A model generated the notes under the pieces. It was not told where the DNA came from and ran no database searches. It saw only the letters and a program-made list of their open reading frames with translations. A program made the position numbers and the translations under genes. A DNA stretch of 64,000 bases from Acanthochromis polyacanthus (taxonomy: Eukaryota; Chordata; Actinopteri; Pomacentridae). This document shows positions 1-10,603 of this stretch, one piece after another. The stretch is taken from contig NC_067120.1 in NCBI RefSeq assembly GCF_021347895.1, forward strand, positions 13,253,361 through 13,317,360, in the 5' to 3' direction. The first letter of the stretch is position 1. Each line of letters starts with the position of its first letter.

Positions 1-159
1 GTCGCTATGTGTAGCCCTGTGATAGACTGGTGACCTGTCCAGGGTGTCTCCTGCCTTCGTCCTAAGTCAGCTGGGATAGACTCCATCCCCCCTTATCACC
101 CTAGTGAGGATAAAGCGGTGTATAGATAATGGAGGGATGGATGGAGGGTTGTAACATAT

Positions 160-330
160 CAGAAAGTTATACCTACAGTCATGCATGGAGGTGGCATTGT
201 CATGTTGTGGGCATGCTTTGCTGCTTTGGGGCAACTTGCTATAATTGAGGGAAACATGGACTCTGATCTTTGATGGAAAATCAAAGTTTATATCTATAGC
301 CCTTTACAACATCCCAAAGGGTGAGAAAGT
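160..330 (+). pseudogene. Tc1/mariner transposase fragment (copy 1)
   Basis: The plus strand encodes VIPTVMHGGGIVMLWACFAA, the degenerate HGGG-LWGCF region of Tc1-type transposases near the second catalytic Asp. Flanking frames are broken. The same relic is at 31,600-31,730, so it predates the duplication. Confidence 0.7.
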
Positions 331-2084
331 GCTTCAAAGTGAAAAAAAAGTGAATAACTTAAAAATAATACAGTAACTTAAAACAGGACAAACAATCACA
401 CTTGCGGGCAAATTTAGAATAATCAATTAACCTCAGCACATCTTTGGACTCCTGAAGAAAACCATCAGTTCATCAGTCTGTAATTTGTAGCTCAGGCCTT
501 ATTAGGTTATGCAGTTAAACAATGATCTAAAAGCATGAGAAATGTCTATGTCTGATTGGCTAAAAGTTAAATAAATTAAGGTTTTGGAGTGGTCTACTCT
601 GTCGGTTACTTTGTCACATTGGTCGTTGAGGTACTGGATAACCTTTTCAGCTTTAGTAAGAATAATTATCTTTAGAATTGTGTGTTTTGTGTTTATTCAG
701 GTTGCCTTGATGCTTGAGCAGACATGGTGAAGTATGAGATACACAAAAATAGAAGAAGAATCATAACTCAGTACTAGCTGTTACATAAAAACTTAAAAGC
801 CTCCTTAAATGTTGCATAAAATATATTCAAACACATAACAGAGGTTTGGACTAGATGCTATACATTTGTAATATAAGCTTATATTGCAGTTTGTTTGTTT
901 TTTACTAGTGGAGTATGGAAATGTATTGGGGAAAATGTATTCATGTATTTTATCATTTTCTTGTGTGGCTTTGTCACATTTCTATGGAAAAGCTTGTGTT
1001 GTATTCTGACAGACTACTGTTTGAACTGCCTCAATGACAGTCATGTCAATGCGTTTGTGCAATGATAACAGGTGTTGAAAGTTAAATAGTGCTATATCAA
1101 CATTGATAACATCTTACACAGTCCTGTCTCTGTCCAAAAGTGTCTCTGGTCAATTCAGTGAAAACTCTATACTCCCTAAATAAACACATCGCTCCCTGCT
1201 ACTGAGAAATTAAGCTTCTTTCCTCATCATACTGCTATCTACATGTGGGAGTTGTCCAAAGCCATGTTTGCACTTGGAGGAGCTTCCATTTGCGAGGTTA
1301 TTTGAGAACATGCAAAAATAATTTTGTAATTTCCTTTTGGTCCCAAGAAGCCCAGATCAAACACAGAGTGAACGAACTTTAGAAAACTAAAAAAACAGCT
1401 AAACATACTGGGATGGCACACAGGCTACATGATCATACCACCAGCAGTAGTGACTTTAAGACCCTCAATTAAACATTCTTGTAGTGGGCTAATTTGTTGT
1501 TGTGTGACTGGAAGTGTGAGCATATGCAGGGAACTGTTTCTTAGGTGCTGGCCTGGCGAGCTTGGAGTTCTGAGTATTGTAGTACTGCTTCTCAGTGCAA
1601 GAAAATAAATGAAAATAAATTTTGTAACTCCTCCTACTACAGACCCCTCCTCCCGTCCCCCACGAGACTTGGAGACCAAGACTCCAAGTAGCTGTTTCGT
1701 AAATTAAACCCTGAATGGACTTACTGCTCCAAGCATTGCATAGGACCTTACTTTAAATCCATTAAGTAAAATATTAAATTGAAAGTAATGAGGTAAATTC
1801 CCCAGTTTTGTTACACTGTGAGTGTGTTGCTCCTTCAAACTGTATGTTTGCTCATCACTGCAGTTTATATACTGAGAATAATTTGATTTATATCTTCTGC
1901 TTTCAGCCTCCATTAAAGTATTATAAAATAATAATAAGGTTGCTACGTTCTTTCATTGTGTGATTAAGTGTGTGTTTGGTTAGGCCTATCGGTGCGTGTG
2001 CTCAGTCGCATGCTATGTTTGAATAGCCTCACAAGGATCCCATTTGTTCTGTGGGTATAAAGGGATGGTGTACAGTATCTATCT

Positions 2085-2395
2085 ATCCATTATCTATACA
2101 TCACGTAGTCCTCATTAGGCTCACAGGGGGGCTGGAGCGTATCCCAGCTGACTTAAGGTGAAGGCAGGAGACACCCTAGACAGCAGTCTATCACAGGGCT
2201 ACACATAGAGACAAACACTGATGGACAATTTAGAATCAGGTGTGAATCAGGAAGGCAGAGTACCCGGGGAAAACCCATGCATGCACAGGGAGAACATACA
2301 AAGTCCATGCAGAAAGATCCCAGGCAGGGACATGAACTGGGGGCTTTCTAGCTGCAAGGGGACAGCGCTAACCACTGAGCAGCTGTGCAGTCTGG
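2085..2395 (+). repeat. Dispersed teleost repeat, old copy
   Basis: This carries the signature of a very common fish interspersed repeat (tcccagctgacttaagg, aaaacccatgcatgcacagg, gacagcgctaaccactgagc). It is degenerate. A counterpart stands at about 33,850-34,125 in the second flank. Partial copies lie at 1-140 and 31,440-31,575 (the gaggataaagcggtgtatag end). I do not assign a class. Confidence 0.75.
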
Positions 2396-4529
2396 TGAAA
2401 AGCATGATTTTGGCAAAATTCTGCGCATGCAAGTACCTATGGAAATTAGCTCAAGAAAATGCTAATCCAGATGCTAAAATTCAGGAGGGACTCCTCACCC
2501 TGACTAGACACAGGGTCCATAAGAGAGGCAGGAAACAGAGCATTGGATCAGACAGATGCTGTTGTGATGCCTTGTCTTCATTTAAAAAGAAACCTAAAGT
2601 GCCTCCTGAGTCACTAGTTATTTGTGTGAAGACAGTTTCAGCAGCACTCAGATAAAAGAGAATGAAATGTGCTTCAATGTACTTATCTCTGTACCATATA
2701 TTGAATGATCACATTGATGTTATTAAGATTTGAACATTTAAGCATTATTTTGTGTTTAATATTAACTGTTAATGATTAGTGTGTAAGCGTTATTCCCACC
2801 TCTCTCTTACTGTTTTGTAGCAAAAGTGTGCCACCTACTGGAAGGATATATTAACAGGCTCATGGGAAACAGGTAAGGCTTTGAGGTAAAGTTGGTTTAC
2901 ACAACAAATCCTTGTGATTTTGTAAAGTTTTTACAAACCTAATTTAACTACTTCCCTGATTTATATTAACTGTAAACCAGTTGTGTATAACTTCTAATGG
3001 TTTGTACGACTTAAAGTATTTTTTGAAAGTATAAAAATCAAGCATGTAACTGAACTTTATCGATACAAGATAAACATTTATTCAGATTTAAGATAAAAGC
3101 CATTTAATTTGAATGACAGTTTGTGTACATTTTAGATTTCAGCATCATCAGAAAAAAACAGCACAATTCCTAAAACAGAAAAAAAATTGCTTCAGGTGAC
3201 AGAATACACCTCAAGTACTTTGCCATAAGTGTGACTCAAACCAAAGCACAATAAAAATAATACTCTGCAAATAAACTCACCTCATCTTGATTTTGGCGTC
3301 ATCACAGCTGAAGTTTGGTTAGTGTCGAATGCTTTGGTGTATTATTTGGTCTAAAAGGCATCTCTGTCAGTGCAGGCTGTAAAATAAAACACAAGGATAC
3401 ACAGTTGAATAAAGATGCCGTAATCATACAATGTTTTGTCAGTGATTTCTGCCCGAAGCACACAGATATGTCTGTACGTTACAGCCTTACAGTAGGTGTA
3501 TTACACATAATAACATAGCTGCTTTTTCCCTGATAAAACAAGCACTAATGTCATGCCATTTGTAGTTTCTTACCAGTTTTCAAGCGGCCAATCCCCCACG
3601 GTCCATTTGATTTTCTTAAATGTGACTGTTCTCTTTCATTAGAATGTAGCAACAGGCTTCACGCTGTTGTAAACTATAATATCAGAACCTGAAAAGACTC
3701 TTTCTATCATGACAGTGACAAAATACCATGTCCTTCGCATGATAAAATATGCGAATACATTTTTTTGCCATTCTTTTCCACCCAGGTTGGCAGTCATATT
3801 TGTTTTCATTGGGAAACAAAGTAGCAATTAGAGTACTAAATGGTCGGTGCCTTGCTAATCGAGAGACAACTGATGTTAAAATAAGACAAACAACAGCTTT
3901 TCTGATTGATAAATGCTTGATAACAATCAAAATCAGGCAGTCGTTTAACTGTATCCTTGTCTTGAAGATATCTTCTGAGAAATGTTCTCTCCATTAACTT
4001 CTTCCCCACATTATGATGCTATAATTCCAAAGAGCTCATGACATTCAAAGCATTTTAATATGGAAGGAAATTGTAACTAGTAAATGAAAAACATTTATAA
4101 ATATACTACAAGACATATTTTCTGACAGTTACCTAATAATTTATCTTACAGCTCACTAAAAAATTTGCATCAATCCTAAATGACCTAAGACAGTGATATT
4201 ATGTTTCTGTTTTTTAAATGACTTGAATTTTGACAATAGACAATAGAATTTGACAATTAAATTTAGGCTCCTAAAAGGGGATATATCCAGTCAAGATGAC
4301 CAGAATCCAAAACTTCTAGTCAAATATTACACAAGTCAAATAAAACAACAGTGTTTGACTTTTCTCACAATCAGCTAGCTTCTGTTTCCCATATGACTCC
4401 AGTGAAACAGAAAACATGACTCAACATAATATCTCTGACTGTTAAATATAAGATTGACAGGACTGTATGACAAGAAATGGATATCAAAGTTTTGCTATTT
4501 CTGTTCTACTTTGTTTCATCCCCCCACCT

Positions 4530-4760
4530 GAGGCCTGTTCTGTGAAGCAAGGTTTGGGATAGCAAGGTAATTTCAGGTTCAATCCTGGATTTTTAGGGCG
4601 ACGGTGGTGGAACATTATGCTGAACACCAAACCTGCTCTGGAGCAGAGATAACAGATCAAGATGTTAAATTTGAAAATGTCATGCTCATTAGTGGAAGAT
4701 TATATCGAGCTCAGTGTGCAGGTAGCAAGAGGCTAAAGGTAAGAGTTTTCAGAGCTAAGA
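4530..4760. mobile_element. Probable MITE remnant (copy 1)
   Basis: The sequence gaggcctgttctgtgaagca and aacctgctctggagcagaga resembles a palindromic Harbinger-like element common in fish. It is conserved with the copy at 38,615-38,845. A short plus-strand frame across it (from 4,604) has no recognisable domain. I consider it non-coding. Confidence 0.4.
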
Positions 4761-5627
4761 CATTTTCATTGCTTTATATTCCTTTTTACTGGCACATAAT
4801 CTGTGTTTGTTTGGTTTAGTGCAGCCGGATAATAAAAGTATATCTCTGGTATGTTAAAATTGCTTTGTCATAATATGTCCAATGTTATTATTGTTAGCAG
4901 CAGTAAGATAAGGGAAAGGGTAAAGCAAATCTTTGCTGGGGATTTAGCCTTAGAAAAGCACACAAAATAGTCCAGATAAGTAGGAATAATACAGATAAGC
5001 ATGACATAAACAACAAAATTAGAGAGCTTTTCACCATTAACCTCACAAATCTAAAAAATCTTCACAAACCCACAAAACTTTACTTGAAATTCTTGCCTTC
5101 AAAAGTGAGAAAAAGTTTGAATAAAGGAAAAATATGTATAGAATTATGCACAAATAAAAAATATTGTGATTTGATTGGATTTCCCTAACCCTAAAAATAA
5201 AGTGCTGAGTTTGAATGTTTCACTCAGAATAAATATCATATAGTGAAGATCGGAAGTGTGGAATACGACAACTTTTTTGACATATTGTCCAAAAAAGTGC
5301 TATTAAAGTGAAAAGTGGGAAAATTGAATGTTTCAATACATTCAGCTGAGATGATAGTTAAGAAATATCTCTGTCTATGTGATCCAGGAAGGCGGGAATT
5401 GTCTGGGAATTATCGTCATTCAGAGATGTGGCGCAGCAGGATTCACAGTCAAGTGAAACTTAACACTTCTTTGGTTTCTGACTTAGTGCTGCTCACTTGT
5501 GGGCTGTTTTGCTGGTAAGTCACCAACTTGTATACATAAACCTCTTTCTTCTCCTTACATGCTACAATTTTTGATGATTTTGATTGATTTAAAATGTCCA
5601 TGTACCTGTGTTGGGAGCTTGATTCCA

Positions 5628-5652
5628 NNNNNNNNNNNNNNNNNNNNNNNNN
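5628..5652. other. Assembly gap (25 N)
   Basis: There are 25 Ns between sequence matching the gene B downstream flank (to about 39,704) and the PTS2 repeat of gene A. In gene B these two points are about 5 kb apart, separated by the 3' UTR, 18 exons of D4-VWC-CK, and the PTS2 end. The N run is therefore a placeholder and not a measured distance. Confidence 0.97.
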
Positions 5653-8600
5653 AGGTTGGTTGTTGGAGTTGTAGATGTTGTGGTTGTGACCTGCAGTTGT
5701 AGTAGGAGGTTGGGTTGTTGGAGTTGTAGATGTTGTGGTTGGACCTGCAGTTGTAGTAGGAGGTTGGGTTGTTGGAGTTGTAGATGTTGGTTGTTGTTGG
5801 ACCTGCAGTTGTAGTAGGAGGTTGGGTGTTGAAGGTGTTGATGTTGTGGTTGGACCTGCAGTTGTAGTAGGAGGTTGGGTTGTTGGAGTTGTAGATGTTG
5901 TGGTTGGACCTGCAGTTGTAGTAGGAGGTTGGGTTGTTGGAGTTGTAGATGTTGTGGTTGTTGTTGGACCTGCAGTTGTAGTTGTAGGTTGGGTTGTTGG
6001 AGTTGTAGATGTTGTGGTTGTTGTTGGACCTGCAGTTGTAGTAGGAGGTTGTGTTGTTGGAGATGTAGATGTTGTGTTGTGGTTGGACTGCAGTTGTAGT
6101 AGGAGGTTGGGTTGTTGGAGTTGTAGATGTTGTGGTTGGACCTGCAGTTGTAGTAGGAGGTTGGGTTGTTGGAGTTGTAGATGTTGTTGTTGTGGTTGAC
6201 CTGCAGTCGTAGTAGGAGGTTTTCTTGTTGGAGTTGTAGATGTTGTGGTTGTGGTTGGACCTGCAGTTGTAGTAGGAGGTTGGGATGTTGGAGTTGTTGA
6301 TGTTGTGGTTGTGGTTGGACCTGCAGTTGTAGTAGGAGGTGGGTTGTTGGAGTTGTAGATGTTGTGGTTGTTGTTGGACCTGCAGTTGTAGTAGGAGGTT
6401 GGGTTGTTGGAGGTGTAGATGTTGTGGTTGTGGTTGGACCTGCAGTTGTAGTAAGAGGTTGGGTTGTTGGAGTTGTAGATGTTGTGGTTGTTGTTGGACC
6501 TACAGTTGTAGTAGGAGGTTGGGTTGTTGGAGATGTAGATGTTGTGGTTGTTGGTTGCACCTGCAGTTGTAGTAGGAGGTTGGGTTGTTGGAGTTGTAGA
6601 TGTTGTGGTTTGACCTGCAGTTGTAGTAGGAGGTTGGGTTGTTGGAGTTGTAGATGTTGTTGTTGTGGTTGGACCTGCAGTTGTAGTGGGAGGTTGGGTT
6701 GTTGGAGTTGTAGATGTTGTGGCTGTGGTTGGACCTGCAGTTGTAGTAGGAGGTTGGGTTGTTGGAGGTGTAGATGTTGTGGTTGTTGTTGGACCTGCAG
6801 TTGTCGTAGGAGGTTGGGTTGTTGGAGGTGTTGATGTTGTGGTTGGACCTGCAGTTGTAGTAGGAGGTTGGGTTGTTGGAGTTGTAGATGTTGTGGTTGT
6901 TGTTGGGACCTGCAGTTGTTGTAGGAGGTTGGGTTGTTGGAGGTGTAGATGTTGTGGTTGTGGTTGGACCTGCAGTTGTAGTAAGAGGTTGGGTTGTTGG
7001 AGTTGTAGATGTTGTGGTTGTTGTTGGACCTACAGTTGTAGTAGGAGGTTGGGTTGTTGGAGATGTAGATGTTGTGGTTGTGGTTGCACCTGCAGTTGTA
7101 GTAGGAGGTTGGGTTGTTGGAGTTGTAGATGTTGTGGTTTGACCTGCAGTTGTAGTAGGAGGTTGGGTTGTTGGAGTTGTAGATGTTGTTGTTGTGGTTG
7201 GACCTGCAGTTGTAGTGGGAGGTTGGGTTGTTGGAGTTGTAGATGTTGTGGCTGTGGTTGGACCTGCAGTTGTAGTAGGAGGTTGGGTTGTTGGAGGTGT
7301 AGATGTTGTGGTTGTTGTTGGACCTGCAGTTGTCGTAGGAGGTTGGGTTGTTGAAGGTGTTGATGTTGTGGTTGGACCTGCAGTTGTAGTAGGAGGTTGG
7401 GTTGTTGGAGTTGTAGATGTTGTGGTTGGACCTGCAGTTGTAGTAGGAGGTTGGGTTGTTGGAGTTGTAGATGTTGTGGTTGTTGTTGGACCTGCAGTTG
7501 TAGTTGTAGGTTGGGTTGTTGGAGGTGTAGATGTTGTGGTTGTTGTTGGACCTGCAGTTGTAGTAGGAGGTTGGGTTGTTGGTGGTGTAGATGTTGTGGT
7601 TGTGGTTGGACCTGCAGTTGTCGTAGGAGGTTGGGTTGTTGGAGTTGTAGATGTTGTGGTTGGACCTGCAGTTGTAGTAGGAGGTTGGGTTGTTGGAGTT
7701 GTAGATGTTGTGGTTGTTGTTGGACCTGCAGTTGTAGTAGGAGGTTGGGTTGTTGGAGATGTAGATGTTGTGGTTGTGGTTGGGCCTGCAGTTGTAGTAA
7801 GAGGTTGGGTTGTTGGAGGTGTAGATGTTGTGGTTGGACCTGCAGTTGTAGTAGGAGGTTGGGTTGTTGGAGTTGTAGATGTTGTGGTTGTTGTTGGACC
7901 TGCAGTTATAGTTGTAGGTTGGGTTGTTGGAGGTGTAGATGTTGTGGTTGTTGTTGGACCTGCAGTTGTAGTAGGAGGTTGGGTTGTTGGTGGTGTAGAT
8001 GTTGTGGTTGTGGTTGGACCTGCAGTTGTCGTAGGAGGTTGGGTTGTTGGAGTTGTAGATGTTGTGGTTGTTGTTGGACCTGCAGTTGTAGTTGTAGGTT
8101 GGGTTGTTGGAGGTGTAGATGTTGTAGTTGTGGTTGGACCTGCAGTTGTAGTAAGAGGTTGGGTTGTTGGAGGTGTAGATGTTGTAGTTGTGGTTGGACT
8201 TGCAGTTGTAGTAGGAGGTTGGGTTGTTGGAGGTGTAGATGTTGTGGTTGTTGTTGGACCTGCAGTTGTCGTAGGAGGTTGGGTTGTTGGAGGTGTTGAT
8301 GTTGTGGTTGGACCTGCAGTTGTAGTAGGAGGTTGGGTTGTTGGAGTTGTAGATGTTGTGGTTGTTGTTGGACCTGCAGTTGTTGTAGGAGGTTGGGTTG
8401 TTGGAGGTGTAGATGTTGTGGTTGTGGTTGGACCTGCAGTTGTAGTAAGAGGTTGGGTTGTTGGAGTTGTAGATGTTGTGGTTGTTGTTGGACCTACAGT
8501 TGTAGTAGGAGGTTGGGTTGTTGGAGATGTAGATGTTGTGGTTGTGGTTGCACCTGCAGTTGTAGTAGGAGGTTGGGTTGTTGGAGTTGTAGATGTTGTG

Positions 8601-10603
8601 GTTTGACCTGCAGTTGTAGTAGGAGGTTGGGTTGTTGGAGTTGTAGATGTTGTTGTTGTGGTTGGACCTGCAGTTGTAGTGGGAGGTTGGGTTGTTGGAG
8701 TTGTAGATGTTGTGGCTGTGGTTGGACCTGCAGTTGTAGTAGGAGGTTGGGTTGTTGGAGGTGTAGATGTTGTGGTTGTTGTTGGACCTGCAGTTGTCGT
8801 AGGAGGTTGGGTTGTTGAAGGTGTTGATGTTGTGGTTGGACCTGCAGTTGTAGTAGGAGGTTGGGTTGTTGGAGTTGTAGATGTTGTGGTTGGACCTGCA
8901 GTTGTAGTAGGAGGTTGGGTTGTTGGAGTTGTAGATGTTGTGGTTGTTGTTGGACCTGCAGTTGTAGTTGTAGGTTGGGTTGTTGGAGGTGTAGATGTTG
9001 TGGTTGTTGTTGGACCTGCAGTTGTAGTAGGAGGTTGGGTTGTTGGTGGTGTAGATGTTGTGGTTGTGGTTGGACCTGCAGTTGTCGTAGGAGGTTGGGT
9101 TGTTGGAGTTGTAGATGTTGTGGTTGGACCTGCAGTTGTAGTAGGAGGTTGGGTTGTTGGAGTTGTAGATGTTGTGGTTGTTGTTGGACCTGCAGTTGTA
9201 GTAGGAGGTTGGGTTGTTGGAGATGTAGATGTTGTGGTTGTGGTTGGGCCTGCAGTTGTAGTAAGAGGTTGGGTTGTTGGAGGTGTAGATGTTGTGGTTG
9301 GACCTGCAGTTGTAGTAGGAGGTTGGGTTGTTGGAGTTGTAGATGTTGTGGTTGTTGTTGGACCTGCAGTTATAGTTGTAGGTTGGGTTGTTGGAGGTGT
9401 AGATGTTGTGGTTGTTGTTGGACCTGCAGTTGTAGTAGGAGGTTGGGTTGTTGGTGGTGTAGATGTTGTGGTTGTGGTTGGACCTGCAGTTGTCGTAGGA
9501 GGTTGGGTTGTTGGAGTTGTAGATGTTGTGGTTGTTGTTGGACCTGCAGTTGTAGTTGTAGGTTGGGTTGTTGGAGGTGTAGATGTTGTAGTTGTGGTTG
9601 GACCTGCAGTTGTAGTAGGAGGTTGGGTTGTTGGAGTTGTAGATGTTGTGGTTGTTGTTGGACCTGCAGTTGTCGTAGGAGGTTGGGTTGTTGGAGATGT
9701 AGATGTTGTGGTTGTGGTTGGGCCTGCAGTTGTAGTAAGAGGTTGGGTTGTTGGAGTTGTAGATGTTGTGGTTGGACCTGCAGTTGTCGTAGAAGGTTGG
9801 GTTGTTGGAGTTGTAGATGTTGTGGTTGGACCTGCAGTTGTAGTAGGAGGTTGGGTTGTTTGAGGTGTCGATGTTGTGGTTGGACCTGCAGTTGTAGTAG
9901 GAGGTTGGGTTGTTGGAGTTGTAGATGTTGTGGTTGTTGTTGGACCTGCAGTTGTAGTAGGAGGTTGGGTTGTTGGAGATGTAGATGTTGTGGTTGTGGT
10001 TGGACCTGCAGTTGTAGTAGGAGGTTGTGTTGTTGGAGGTGTAGATGTTGTGGTTGTGGTTGGACCTGCAGTTGTAGTAGGAGGTTGGGTTGTTGGAGGT
10101 GTCGATGTTGTGGTTGGACCTGCAGTTGTAGTGGGAGGTTGGGTTGTTGGAGTTGTAGATGTTGTGGCTGTGGTTGGACCTGCAGTTGTAGTAGGAGGTT
10201 GGGTTGTTGGAGGTGTAGATGTTGTGGTTGTTGTTGGACCTGCAGTTGTCGTAGGAGGTTGGGTTGTTGGAGGTGTTGATGTTGTGGTTGGACCTGCAGT
10301 TGTAGTAGGAGGTTGGGTTGTTGGAGTTGTAGATGTTGTGGTTGTTGTTGGACCTGCAGTTGTAGTAGGAGGTTGGGTTGTTGGAGTTGTAGATGTTGTG
10401 GTTGGACCTGCAGTTGTAGTAGGAGGTTGGGTTGTTGGAGTTGTCGATGTTGTTGTTGGACCTGCAGTTGTAGTAGGAGGTTTTGTTGTTGGAGGTGTAG
10501 ATGTTGTGGTTGTGGTTGGACCTGCAGTTGTAGTAGGAAGTTGGGATGTTGATGTGGTGATTGTCGTGGTTGTGGTGAAGCCTGGAGTTGGAGTTGTTGA
10601 TAC
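5653..10603 (-). repeat. Gene A PTS2: coding minisatellite of 54/60/66 bp units, 3'-truncated by gap
   Basis: This is the main mucin repeat. On the plus strand it appears as endless GT-rich units containing ggacctgcagttgtagtagg. On the coding strand the common unit is [20 protein letters not shown] (60 bp), with an 18-residue form (54 bp) lacking two Thr. Units are grouped in a larger repeat. Landmarks (the TTITAG variant at 7,901 and 9,365; a ttgaagg variant at 7,351 and 8,815; gacctacag near 7,026 and 8,490) recur at 1,464 bp. The frame is intact from 10,603 to about 6,907. From there to the gap at least eight small indels break it. The array is cut by the Ns at 5,652, so its true length is unknown. 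Confidence 0.95.

Larger units (their letters stand above)
1..5627. repeat. Segmental duplication, downstream flank copy 1
   Basis: This matches 31,440-39,704 at high identity in three blocks: 1-1,465 with 31,440-32,910; about 2,133-2,903 with 33,855-34,625; and about 4,375-5,627 with 38,470-39,704. It is the region lying 3' of gene A, as the second copy is 3' of gene B. I see no intact gene here. Stretches 330-2,084, 2,396-4,530 and 4,820-5,627 hold only AT-rich non-coding sequence, short unconvincing frames and repeat fragments. Confidence 0.93.

Noticed and set aside
5180..5205. ccctaaccctaa-like string in the flank (also near 39,262)
   Set aside because: A single short match, not a telomeric or interstitial telomere array.
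4604..5518. Short plus-strand frames conserved between the two flanks (4,604-4,819, 5,315-5,518 and copies at 38,689 and 39,397)
   Set aside because: Conservation follows from the recent duplication. There is no recognisable domain, and the first overlaps a repeat-like sequence.
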